Source: Cupriavidus agavae (GTDB taxonomy: Bacteria > Pseudomonadota > Gammaproteobacteria > Burkholderiales > Burkholderiaceae). From it: a stretch of DNA of 64,000 bases. Within the stretch, counting starts at the first letter, position 1; each line of letters starts with the position of its first letter. A program made the position numbers and the translations under genes. The notes under the pieces were generated by a model. The model had not been told where the DNA came from, did no database searches, and saw only the letters and a list, made by a program, of their open reading frames with translations. Positions 1-6,969 of this stretch are shown here, in pieces. Location: NCBI RefSeq assembly GCF_004217045.1, contig NZ_SGXM01000006.1:1-64000 (forward strand), in the 5' to 3' direction.

Positions 1-29
1 AAAGCACCACCGCCGATAAGGTCCTGATT

Positions 30-60
30 AAAAAGCAAAAACCCCGCACAAAGGCGGGGT
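30..60 (-). terminator. Rho-independent terminator of ssb
   Basis: Reading the minus strand, the arms at 54-60 and 41-47 (ACCCCGC/GCGGGGT on the plus strand) form a 7-bp GC-rich stem with a 6-nt loop. It is followed on the minus strand by a run rich in T (plus-strand A run at 31-41). It lies 30 bp past the ssb stop codon, where that operon should end. Confidence 0.85.
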
Positions 61-89
61 TGATCTTGACACTTTTTACTTACGGACCA

Positions 90-617
90 TTAGAAGGGGA
101 TATCGTCGTCGAACCCGTCGAAACCATCACGCTGTGCACCGCCACCGCCGTAGCTGCCGGCTTGCTGTGCATGGCGGGTACTGGCGCCGCGCTCGGCCGA
201 TCGCTGATGGCGTGGGGACTGGTCTGGCCCCGCGCGACGGCTGTCGCCCTCGCCCGCATCGTCCTCAGCTGATTGACCGCCTTGGCGACCACCAAGCATC
301 TGCATCTGATCGGCAACGATCTCAGTGCTGTACTTGTCCTGGCCCGACTGATCTTGCCACTTGCGCGTGCGGATACGGCCTTCGACATACACCGAAGATC
401 CCTTCCGGAGGTACTGGCCAGCGATCTCGGCCAGCTTTCCGAAGAAGGCGATGCGATGCCACTCGGTCGTTTCCTTGAACTCGCCGGATTGCTTGTCCTT
501 GTAACGGTCGGTAGTCGCGATGCGAATGTTCGTCACTGCGTCGCCACTTGGCAGATAGCGTGTCTCTGGGTCAGCGCCGAGGTTGCCGACGAGAATGACC
601 TTGTTTACGGATGCCAT
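90..617 (-). CDS. ssb: Single-stranded DNA-binding protein
   Basis: Plasmid-borne SSB of 175 residues, which coats single-stranded DNA during replication and conjugative transfer. The N-terminal ~110 residues carry the OB-fold signature (start [18 protein letters not shown], then [14 protein letters not shown] and [11 protein letters not shown]). A flexible Gly/Arg/Gln-rich linker ends in the acidic tip DDDIPF, the usual docking site for partner proteins. The ATG at 615-617 was chosen because AGGAGA lies 6-10 bases upstream and the family normally begins at this point; a longer in-frame start at 659 overlaps the upstream gene. It follows the preceding gene by 11 bp, so the two are probably co-transcribed. 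Plasmids often carry ssb in the leading region, which fits the transfer genes further right. Confidence 0.97.
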   Translation of the reverse strand: MASVNKVILVGNLGADPETRYLPSGDAVTNIRIATTDRYKDKQSGEFKETTEWHRIAFFGKLAEIAGQYLRKGSSVYVEGRIRTRKWQDQSGQDKYSTEIVADQMQMLGGRQGGQSAEDDAGEGDSRRAGPDQSPRHQRSAERGASTRHAQQAGSYGGGGAQRDGFDGFDDDIPF

Positions 618-628
618 AAAATCTCCTG

Positions 629-1399
629 TCAATGAATACGATTGATCGACCACACCCAACGATCCCAGAGCTTCTGCTCGCCCGTGGCTTTGTCCTTGAT
701 GGGGCGACCGCTCAGATGGTCGAATGCGGGAACCTTCTCTTTGTGCAAACGCTTAATGCCCACCCGTTCTCCGACTTTGCATCGGGCATCAGCCAGGACA
801 TCCTTCAAGCCCTCGCCCTGCAGGGTCTTGATTCCCGCGCCGGTATCCAGCTTCACCGCGAACGACTTGTAGGTCCGCTTGCCATCAGGTTTGCGATTCG
901 GGAATTCCATTTCGCCCCATTCCACCAGCGTGCCGACGGTATAGGTCGACGACGAGGCTTGCGAGACCCCGCGCGGCTGGCGCGCATCGTCGGCCGTCAC
1001 CTCTTCCACGAACTGGGTGTCGGCACGCGGCCGTTTGGCCTTCGCGTCATTCTGCGCCCGCGCATCTGCGTTGAGCCTGGCATCGCGAACGACCTTTTCG
1101 GCGACGGACTGGGGGGTGTCGTCAGGTGCATCATGCACGCCCACCTTGATCCAACGGGGAACGACCTCGGGCAGCACCTTGTCGCCAAAGGCGGTGTGGT
1201 GAATCAAACGTTGGAACTCCGCCCGGAAATGGACCACGCGGTCCCCTTCGTCTCGGAAGAGATGCGGAACGCCAGAGATGTGAATCTGAAACTCATTGTC
1301 TCCGCCCGTGCCTACGTGGACTTTCGCGGGCTGGGAGGGCGCAGCTTTGTGACCAAGCAATGCCGTGGCAGCTTGTCTGAGGATAATGAAAAGTGACAT
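629..1399 (-). CDS. Plasmid protein with C-terminal TraC/TraI-like tail module
   Basis: 256 residues, function not established. The N-terminal half (about 30-120) is not recognised. Residues ~120-155 are an Ala/Arg/Asp-rich linker. The C-terminal ~100 residues ([19 protein letters not shown], then [16 protein letters not shown]) resemble the module found near the C-terminus of plasmid primases and relaxases of the TraC/TraI type, where a GxxLxxAL...GAxVGDRI pattern recurs; this is a resemblance by eye only. The gene sits 6 bp after the preceding gene and 11 bp before ssb, so a role alongside SSB in plasmid DNA metabolism or transfer is a reasonable inference. The ATG at 1397-1399 has only a weak ribosome binding site. 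Confidence 0.7.
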   Translation of the reverse strand: MSLFIILRQAATALLGHKAAPSQPAKVHVGTGGDNEFQIHISGVPHLFRDEGDRVVHFRAEFQRLIHHTAFGDKVLPEVVPRWIKVGVHDAPDDTPQSVAEKVVRDARLNADARAQNDAKAKRPRADTQFVEEVTADDARQPRGVSQASSSTYTVGTLVEWGEMEFPNRKPDGKRTYKSFAVKLDTGAGIKTLQGEGLKDVLADARCKVGERVGIKRLHKEKVPAFDHLSGRPIKDKATGEQKLWDRWVWSINRIH

Positions 1400-1405
1400 G
1401 GGGAT

Positions 1406-1837
1406 TCAGAGAAGAGAGCCGCAGCACTGTCTGCGCACCTCATCGAGGTCGGCTTTCAGGCGGGCATTGTTCAGAATCACGTCCTGCAGCACCTCCGGAC
1501 TGACGCCGCACACTGCACAGACGTAGGTATATGGCAATGCGCCGTCCCAGTAGCCGAAGATCCAGCCTAGGGTCATGGAGTAGTCCTCCAGGTCCAACGA
1601 CGGCTTGCTGCGGATTCGATCGCGTAACAGGTCTGCGCAATCGATCAGAGATTCCGGCATGTTATCGCCGCGGCGACTGTCACAAGCCAGGCTGATGAGC
1701 GCATCGACCATCTGCTCCCGAACCGAGGCGCTCCATAGCGATGGGTCAGGCAGAGGATCAATCTTCGGTGGCGTCACGACGATGGCCGCCGCTTCGCCAA
1801 AGAAGTCCAACTGCCAACCTGCGGTTGTGGTTTCCAT
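1406..1837 (-). CDS. Hypothetical plasmid protein
   Basis: 143 residues, no family recognised. It is soluble with no signal peptide. It contains two Cys pairs (CAVC near residue 107 and CC near 138) and an aromatic GWIFGYWDG stretch. It is the second gene of the minus-strand set leading to ssb, with a 6-bp gap to the next gene. The start codon at 1835-1837 follows GGAGACC, but that Shine-Dalgarno sequence lies in one arm of a perfect 8-bp inverted repeat (see the leader hairpin at 1840-1865), so translation may be controlled by RNA folding. Confidence 0.75.
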   Translation of the reverse strand: METTTAGWQLDFFGEAAAIVVTPPKIDPLPDPSLWSASVREQMVDALISLACDSRRGDNMPESLIDCADLLRDRIRSKPSLDLEDYSMTLGWIFGYWDGALPYTYVCAVCGVSPEVLQDVILNNARLKADLDEVRRQCCGSLL

Positions 1838-1839
1838 AA

Positions 1840-1865
1840 GGTCTCCGCACGGACATCCGGAGACC
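1840..1865 (-). promoter_or_regulatory. Leader hairpin covering the ribosome binding site
   Basis: The plus-strand arms GGTCTCCG (1840-1847) and CGGAGACC (1858-1865) are perfect inverted repeats with a 10-nt loop. In the minus-strand transcript the 3' arm contains GGAGACC, the likely Shine-Dalgarno of the gene starting at 1837. Two further dyads follow upstream in the same 96-bp gap: 1865-1871 with 1896-1902 (plus nested 1876-1881/1887-1892), and 1908-1915 with 1920-1927 (CGAA loop). The last could end transcription from the 2239 gene, though no T run follows it. Confidence 0.5.
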
Positions 1866-1933
1866 CACCTGCCGGCGGGTAACGGATACCCGGGACAGGT
1901 GGTGAGGGCCGCCCGCGAACGGGCGGCTAGGGA

Positions 1934-2239
1934 CTAGGAACGGTTATCCGATCCGGTGCGACGAATGGGCGTGACAACAGCCGAACGCTCGTACTGCGTT
2001 TCAGGGGGCCGCGTCGGCTCCACGATCGAGGTCTTGCTCTCAGGCTTGTCCGACGTCGCGACCTTTGGTGCGGCGGGAACGACCTTGCTCCATTGAACGG
2101 CCTTTTCCTTCAGGTAGAAGAAAAGGACCGCCATTACGAACATGGCGACGATGATCGACTGCGATGCGACATACAGTGCCATCGCCCATGCGCAAAGCTT
2201 GAGCGGACGCTTGATCAGGTTATTGGCAAAGGATTCCAT
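1934..2239 (-). CDS. Small membrane protein
   Basis: 101 residues. The N-terminal half holds one or two hydrophobic segments (about residues 14-44: LCAWAMALYVASQSIIVAMF, then VMAVLFFYL). A Pro/Thr/Arg-rich cytoplasmic or periplasmic tail follows. No family is recognised. It is the first gene of the minus-strand group that ends in ssb. A dyad GTTTCTC-TC-GAGAAAC (2241-2256) lies directly upstream of the start and may be an operator or a fold over the start site. A small plasmid membrane protein next to transfer genes could take part in entry exclusion or mating, but nothing in the sequence shows this. Confidence 0.65.
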   Translation of the reverse strand: MESFANNLIKRPLKLCAWAMALYVASQSIIVAMFVMAVLFFYLKEKAVQWSKVVPAAPKVATSDKPESKTSIVEPTRPPETQYERSAVVTPIRRTGSDNRS

Positions 2240-2304
2240 GGTTTCTCTCGAGAAACGTTTAAGGGGATTTCCTGGCGGATGCCAGGCGATTTATCGATGC
2301 TCGG

Positions 2305-2613
2305 ATGAGCAAGGAATCCATGGAGGCGCGAAACACACTGACAACGCGCTTAAGACATGCAGAAGCTGTCTTAAAAGCGCTATCGGTGGACGGCAGAATG
2401 GAAATGTGCGGTACGCATAAGGGCGCGCTGCTGAGCGCCCGCGTCGAGCCGGATTGGCAACCGCGATATCGATGCGTCGTAGACGCAGAAGGTGTGCCGA
2501 CTTTACACCCGAATGCGGAGCGTGACAAGACTTCCGCCGGCGCACCAAACCTGCGAATCAGACCCCTCCGGGCTGAGCTTTCGCGATTTTTGATGGGAAC
2601 ATGTTCCTCATGA
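2305..2613 (+). CDS. Possible small hypothetical protein
   Basis: A 102-residue open frame in the long gap between two divergent gene groups. No family is recognised and the composition is ordinary. Against it, its last codons overlap the palindrome GGAACATGTTCC (2596-2607) and there is no convincing ribosome binding site, so this may simply be part of a regulatory region. Confidence 0.25.
   Translation: MSKESMEARNTLTTRLRHAEAVLKALSVDGRMEMCGTHKGALLSARVEPDWQPRYRCVVDAEGVPTLHPNAERDKTSAGAPNLRIRPLRAELSRFLMGTCSS
2573..2607. promoter_or_regulatory. Candidate operator shared with the tra region (copy 1)
   Basis: Contains the 12-bp perfect palindrome GGAACATGTTCC (2596-2607), preceded by TTTTTGAT at 2587-2594, and CTGAGCTTTCGCG at 2573-2585. 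Both elements recur near 22.02-22.07 kb, where the second appears as its exact reverse complement. This copy lies between the minus-strand ssb group and the plus-strand regulator genes. No clear -35/-10 pair is visible, so if it drives transcription it probably needs an activator. Confidence 0.55.
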
Positions 2614-2973
2614 TGGCGCACGCGTTGGGAAACGGCGATTGGGTTCACGCTCAGGATTGACTATTTCTTAAGCAAATTTTGGGGGGGGGCATGCTGTATA
2701 TACAGGAAAGCCTCGCTGAAGTGGCACATACCTTCAATTGCTTAAACCCGGGTCGTTAAAAGAGAGGGGGAAGCACCACTGATTCGGCATTGACTTTCGA
2801 AAGAGATATGCTTTTGCCTCTCTTTCGGCGCTCACTGGTACCCGACATCGTCATAAGCTTCCCGCGGTCGCCGCATCTGTTTTCGTCTCACTTGACTTTG
2901 ATTATCGAGTGGTAGGTTGAAGGAGTGGCGGCACATGGGTCCGCATCTCTCTCCTACATGACGGGGCAACAGA
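2614..2973. other. Intergenic region upstream of the regulator operon
   Basis: No gene seen. It contains a run of nine G (about 2681-2689), a 12-bp palindrome CTGTATATACAG (2694-2705), and TTGACT followed by TTCGAAAG around 2790-2800. These are likely promoter and operator elements for the gene starting at 2974, but I cannot place a -10 box with confidence. Confidence 0.4.
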
Positions 2974-4143
2974 ATGACAAAAAAAGGAAACGAAGACGAC
3001 AAGGCAAAGTTCGACCTTGTCCAACCCAGCGCCTCAGGCTCGCTGCGCGAGCTCGCGGTGCGCGAACTCGGTGAGTTCATTGACAGCGCCGCCATCGGCC
3101 GGATTGTCCAGGCGGCTCAGGAAATCGAGCTCTCTCGCCGACGGATACTCAGCGAACACACCGCTATCGGCTCGCGCATCTTCCAGATCTACCACACCAT
3201 CCTCACGTGTTGCCAAAAGCGTTTCGGCGAAGAGCGCGCGCAGGGGGAGGCGGATCGTCTGCTCTACGCGTTCGCATCGAGGGTGCTGCACATCTCGCGG
3301 GGGTCCGCGGTCAAGTACCTTCAAGCCTTCCACCACTTCTCGGACAATGCAGATGCCATCACCTTCCTGAACCTCGGGGAACTCACCATCCTGAAGCGAG
3401 CGGATATTACGGAGGATGAGATTCACCGTTTCATCGAGGCGCGCAAAGCTGACGAAACCTACTCGCGCAAGGACATCCTTCCCTACATCGAATGGTCTCG
3501 CAAGACGCATCAGGAGTTGAACAGCGTCATGGCGACACTCCAGGCAGCGGAGGACCAGCTCAACGAGAGTCTTGAACGACAGCGTGACCTGGAAGCCCAG
3601 ATGAAGGCCATGCGTGAGCAGGCAAACGCCTCGGACGCCCAGAAGATGGCTCAGAAAGAGCAACTGGATCGGTCCACTGCAGCCCTAAGCTCCCAGGCGA
3701 ACACCGTTGAATCGCTGCAAGTCCTCGTGTCGCGGTTGACCGTCGAAAAAAATGCACTGCAGAAGTCGCTCGCCGAGTCGAAGATTCGTGAGGTAGTGCG
3801 GGAAGTCAAGGTGGATGTCATTCCGCCAGAGTACAAGAGCGTGGCCGACGCGGTCATCGACGCAAACAGGCAACTCGATGAAGCAAAGGCGCAGTTGAGG
3901 GAGGCCCAGCAGCAGCTTGGGGAGCTAAATGTTCAGATTCAAGGCCACGAGTCCAAGGCGGCCGATTCCCGTAGTACATCGCTTCGCATTGACGGCCTCT
4001 GCGCCGACCTTGACGACGCCCTGAACAAGCTTCGCGCAACGATCAAGTCCATCAAGAAGAAGGAACACGGGCCGGCACTGCTCTCCCTGCGCCGCACTGT
4101 TGAAACCTTCCACAACGAACTGATCGGTCTGACCGGAGCCTGA
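2974..4143 (+). CDS. Coiled-coil protein, KfrA-like in architecture
   Basis: 389 residues. The first ~190 residues are a helical globular part with a possible helix-turn-helix around SRGSAVKYLQAF and a segment ending IEWSRKTHQEL. From ~190 to ~335 the protein is a long charged coiled coil (repeated heptads rich in Ala, Glu, Gln, Leu). A short basic/helical tail follows. Plasmid KfrA-type proteins have the same order, DNA-binding head then alpha-helical tail, but no direct homology is claimed. The next gene starts 1 bp after this stop (TGACATG), so the two are translationally coupled and may act together, for example as a DNA-binding regulator pair. Confidence 0.7.
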   Translation: MTKKGNEDDKAKFDLVQPSASGSLRELAVRELGEFIDSAAIGRIVQAAQEIELSRRRILSEHTAIGSRIFQIYHTILTCCQKRFGEERAQGEADRLLYAFASRVLHISRGSAVKYLQAFHHFSDNADAITFLNLGELTILKRADITEDEIHRFIEARKADETYSRKDILPYIEWSRKTHQELNSVMATLQAAEDQLNESLERQRDLEAQMKAMREQANASDAQKMAQKEQLDRSTAALSSQANTVESLQVLVSRLTVEKNALQKSLAESKIREVVREVKVDVIPPEYKSVADAVIDANRQLDEAKAQLREAQQQLGELNVQIQGHESKAADSRSTSLRIDGLCADLDDALNKLRATIKSIKKKEHGPALLSLRRTVETFHNELIGLTGA

Positions 4144-4144
4144 C

Positions 4145-5320
4145 ATGCAAAGCAACCCATCGCGCTCGATCTTTGAGCAATTCATCCTGCCAAGCTGGGT
4201 CCAAGATCGCGCCCTGTCGGCCAACCTCCGTATCAGCAACTATGTGGTGAACGCCGTAGCGGTACGTCCCGAGCTGGAGGGCGTGTTTCGCGTGACGCAC
4301 GACAATCTGCTTGCCCTGCGAAGCGATCAGACGCAAGCCAACAAGGTCTTCTGCACACCATTCCTTGCGTTCGCGCCCACGCTCTCGTCCGTTGCAGACT
4401 GGCGATCGTTTATCGAAGGCAGCATGCCGACGATCACCATGGACCGGTTGCAAGCAGCGCTGCCGGACCTCTCCGTCGTTGAGCGCCTTGCACTTGAGCA
4501 CACCAACCGATCGTACATCACCGCGCTCTACGACATGCTCAACATGTCGGTACTTGCTGCGCCGTTGATCGGAATCTCCAACGAGTTGGCAGCCTATCTA
4601 CGGTCCGTCCCGCAACACGAGATGGACGTCGCGATCTCCGAACGCCTGGTGCCACTGTTCCAATGGCGATTCACCGACGAGCTATTTTGGCTGGAAACAC
4701 TTGCCGGGCGCCTGACACGCGAACTCATCGCGCATTCGCTGATGGAAACGGCCCCCTTGCGGACCGATCGGCTTCCGCACTCTGAAGTCTGGGGCAAGTT
4801 TCGACTCGAGAATTTCGTGCGTGACGCCTTATTCGAGGCGTTCCTGAACTTCGGCTGTCGCGCGAAAAGCGTGTCCTCTCTCTTCAACACGAGCCTTGAG
4901 GCGGCAAGAGACGCCTATAAGCGCATTCACGGCAGGTCCTCCCCGTCCGGCCAGCCGCCCTCCTCCCTGACCTGGTTCATCGACAATGCGCAGCGCCGGG
5001 TGCAATCGACGTTCCAGATGTGGCTGTTCCGGGCCGCCGTGGCATGCGAGGTATCGACGCCGGAGAGCTTCGTCGCTGCAATGGATGTCAACAAGGCATT
5101 CTTCGCTGAGGATTGCAAGGTCCCGCCCGAGCGCTCCATGCACTTGGCGCGCTCGATGGCAATGAACGAGGAACTTGCGGTATGGCCTTGCCGAAAATGC
5201 GGCACTCCGTACCTTGCTTCGAACTCGTCGGAGAAAATCGAGCTGATGCATTCGTTCACCTGCCCTTGCTGCAATGGATCGTTGATGGCAACGCGAGGCG
5301 GTAACCGTCGTCGCAAGTAA
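4145..5320 (+). CDS. FlhD-FlhC fusion-like transcriptional activator
   Basis: 391 residues. Residues ~1-115 are not recognised. Residues ~120-190 read like FlhD: YDMLNMSVL, then GISNELAAYL, then ERLVPLFQWRF, in the order and spacing of FlhD's NLSYLLLA, GINEEMA and LVCHFRF. Residues ~235-380 read like FlhC: RDAYKRIHGRSSPSGQPPSS followed by TWFIDNAQRRVQSTF matches the FlhC LYKELRG...KGMLPFSTDWF region. A C-x2-C...C-x2-C zinc site (Cys349, Cys352, Cys373, Cys376) matches the FlhC tetracysteine cluster. FlhDC, and its plasmid or ICE relatives SetCD and AcaCD, activate flagellar or conjugation genes as two-subunit complexes; here both halves appear in one chain. Given the transfer operons downstream, a master activator of conjugation is the best inference. 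Confidence 0.72.
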   Translation: MQSNPSRSIFEQFILPSWVQDRALSANLRISNYVVNAVAVRPELEGVFRVTHDNLLALRSDQTQANKVFCTPFLAFAPTLSSVADWRSFIEGSMPTITMDRLQAALPDLSVVERLALEHTNRSYITALYDMLNMSVLAAPLIGISNELAAYLRSVPQHEMDVAISERLVPLFQWRFTDELFWLETLAGRLTRELIAHSLMETAPLRTDRLPHSEVWGKFRLENFVRDALFEAFLNFGCRAKSVSSLFNTSLEAARDAYKRIHGRSSPSGQPPSSLTWFIDNAQRRVQSTFQMWLFRAAVACEVSTPESFVAAMDVNKAFFAEDCKVPPERSMHLARSMAMNEELAVWPCRKCGTPYLASNSSEKIELMHSFTCPCCNGSLMATRGGNRRRK

Positions 5321-5351
5321 GCCATCGTCACGTGCAATATAGGAGATTACC

Positions 5352-5684
5352 TTGTTCGACTTTTTCTTCTACCTCCTCGCCTACATCCTCCCTGCCTATC
5401 TGGGCTTCCGGCTATCCAAAGAGCAGGGCCGATCGATATGGGCTTGGACTATCGCCTGCACCGTCTTCTCGTGGTTCGGAGTCATCGCTTTGGTGCTAAG
5501 CCGGCCCGGCCCTCCCACTGCCCAGCAATACGCCAAGGCCAACCCCGGAAACGCTGCCGGTGGAATGTCCTGCAATCGGTGCGGGTCTCGAAGCATCCGG
5601 GTCTGGCGCGAGCAGGCTTTCATCAAGGTCCGGCAGTACCACATCTGCAATCACTGTGGTACGACGCTCTACCGCTCCATGTAA
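5352..5684 (+). CDS. Membrane protein with C-terminal zinc ribbon
   Basis: 110 residues, start TTG at 5352 with AGGAGA at 5341-5346. Two hydrophobic segments (about residues 3-18 and 29-50) are followed by a linker and a zinc-ribbon-like C-terminal part with two CxxC pairs (CNRCGS near 73 and CNHCGT near 98). It follows the FlhDC-like gene by 31 bp and ends just before a strong hairpin. Function unknown; the zinc ribbon could bind metal, nucleic acid or protein at the membrane. Confidence 0.7.
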   Translation: MFDFFFYLLAYILPAYLGFRLSKEQGRSIWAWTIACTVFSWFGVIALVLSRPGPPTAQQYAKANPGNAAGGMSCNRCGSRSIRVWREQAFIKVRQYHICNHCGTTLYRSM

Positions 5685-5702
5685 CCCCCCACCTGGGGGG
5701 TT
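5683..5702 (+). terminator. Hairpin terminator after the zinc-ribbon gene
   Basis: AACCCCCC (5683-5690), loop ACCT, GGGGGGTT (5695-5702): an 8-bp perfect stem that begins at the stop codon of the upstream gene. Only a short T run follows, so it may be a weak terminator. Confidence 0.6.
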
Positions 5703-5785
5703 CAGAGCCGTCCCTGATCGACCGATACATCTACGGTCCGCAATCTTGTATCCTTGCGGGCTTGTCAATTTTGTTACTTGCAACG

Positions 5786-5983
5786 ATGCGCCTGCTACTT
5801 GCCATTCTGCTGCCGTGGTTTCAATTCTTCACGATTGGCCGCCCGTTTGCCGGAGTTATCTGCTTGATCCTGCAGCTCACCGTCGTTGGTTGGATTCCGG
5901 CTGCGATCTGGTCGAGTTACGCGCTAAGCCAATACAAGACTGACAGGAAGATCCAGGCAGCATTGAATAATCGCGGTCGATGA
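5786..5983 (+). CDS. YqaE/Pmp3-type small membrane protein
   Basis: 65 residues, with two transmembrane segments joined by GRPFAGVICLILQLTVVGWIP. The pattern of an N-terminal hydrophobic helix, a second helix ending in GWIPAAIWSSYAL, and a short basic tail with a Tyr is that of the YqaE/Pmp3 (UPF0057) family of stress-related membrane proteolipids. The start at 5786 was chosen to match the family length; a longer open frame upstream overlaps the previous gene in another frame. No clear Shine-Dalgarno is seen. Confidence 0.65.
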   Translation: MRLLLAILLPWFQFFTIGRPFAGVICLILQLTVVGWIPAAIWSSYALSQYKTDRKIQAALNNRGR

Positions 5984-5995
5984 TTTTTCGCCGGC

Positions 5996-6022
5996 TTGAC
6001 ATGCGGATCAAGTCGGTAGGAT
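5996..6022 (+). promoter_or_regulatory. Possible promoter of the lipoprotein gene
   Basis: TTGACA at 5996-6001 and TAGGAT at 6017-6022, with a 15-bp spacer, which is short for a sigma-70 promoter. It lies 59 bp before the lipoprotein start. Confidence 0.35.
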
Positions 6023-6080
6023 GGAATCAAGCGTCTCGAATCGAAACGCGGTCCATTCTGAACAACAGAGGAAGAAAGAA

Positions 6081-6914
6081 ATGCAAAAGACCAATATCGC
6101 TCTCTCCACTCTCTCGGCTGCTGCCGTGCTCGCCCTCGCCGCTTGCGGCGGTGGTGGCGGTGACGGCGGCGGCTCCACTCCGGCACAGCCGAGCAACCCG
6201 ACGCCGCCGGCACCGGCAATCACGGTCCAGGGTGGCGCGACGGCAGTTGCAGGTGATCCGCTGGCGGTCGTGTTTGTGCCCCATACCGAGACGTCCACCC
6301 GTCCGGTCCTGCAGTCGATCTCTCATGCAGCATTCCCCGCCGCCTTGCAGAAAGCGACGGCTGAAGGTGCGTACACCCAGGTCGGCATCGATGCGAACAG
6401 CCTGATCACCCTGACGAACGGCCAAGTCGTCGACGTTAGCGGAAATGGGGACTTCGCTATTGGTCGCTGGACCGACGGTACATCTTCCATCGGCAATGTG
6501 AGCGTGAATCAAGGCGATCACTACGCAGTTGGAAAGCCCTTGAAGCTGATCCCGGACTTGTCCGTGGGAGCACCTGACGTTAAGGCAAGCTGCTCGGCAG
6601 TAGCTAGCACGCGGCCTACGGCGATTAGCGGAAATTTCGCGCCGGGCAAGCTGAACTCTGCCACAGCCGTCGTCGATCTCACTTACGCCACGTTGGATCG
6701 GTTCTCGCTCGATGTCTCGATCGGCTCGGATGCGAACGCCACAGCAACCGTCACGGGAACCATTCTCAATGGTCTGTTTAACTCGAATGGTGTACTTCAC
6801 CACGTGCAGACCTTGGGTACGAATACCGCCTCGCCATATCTCGCAATTGGCTACGCCATGCCGACTCCGTCCAGCGGAGATGTGACAGGGATCGTGATTC
6901 TGAAGTGCCAATAA
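6081..6914 (+). CDS. Outer-membrane-type lipoprotein, function unknown
   Basis: 277 residues. It begins with a lipoprotein signal peptide ending LALAAC, with lipidated Cys22, followed by a Gly-rich and Pro-rich linker typical of lipoproteins. The mature part is Thr/Ser/Ala/Val-rich and probably beta-rich, with no family I can name. The ATG at 6081 is preceded by GAGGAAG at a good distance. The gene converges on the pilV end and shares a strong inverted repeat with it as terminator. It could be a surface protein helping cell contact or exclusion, but this is only a guess from its position beside the pilus operon. Confidence 0.75.
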   Translation: MQKTNIALSTLSAAAVLALAACGGGGGDGGGSTPAQPSNPTPPAPAITVQGGATAVAGDPLAVVFVPHTETSTRPVLQSISHAAFPAALQKATAEGAYTQVGIDANSLITLTNGQVVDVSGNGDFAIGRWTDGTSSIGNVSVNQGDHYAVGKPLKLIPDLSVGAPDVKASCSAVASTRPTAISGNFAPGKLNSATAVVDLTYATLDRFSLDVSIGSDANATATVTGTILNGLFNSNGVLHHVQTLGTNTASPYLAIGYAMPTPSSGDVTGIVILKCQ

Positions 6915-6945
6915 CAAAGAAGCCGGCCCAGCCGGCTTCTTTGTT
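6913..6945. terminator. Bidirectional terminator between convergent operons
   Basis: A perfect 15-bp inverted repeat: arms 6913-6927 and 6931-6945 (AACAAAGAAGCCGGC and its complement) with a CCA loop. The outer A/T-rich ends give a T-rich tract on both strands. It lies between the plus-strand lipoprotein gene and the minus-strand pilus operon. Confidence 0.85.
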
Positions 6946-6969
6946 GGAACTGCGCTTTCTCTAACTGTT

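Noticed and set aside
2259-2648. A 129-residue minus-strand open frame in the gap upstream of the small membrane protein
   Set aside because: Its composition (Arg/Ser-rich) is that of a shadow frame, it has no ribosome binding site, and it spans the candidate operator at 2573-2607.
6027-6917. A 296-residue minus-strand open frame opposite the lipoprotein gene
   Set aside because: The plus strand has a clear lipoprotein signal peptide, lipobox and Shine-Dalgarno; the minus frame is a GC-driven shadow.
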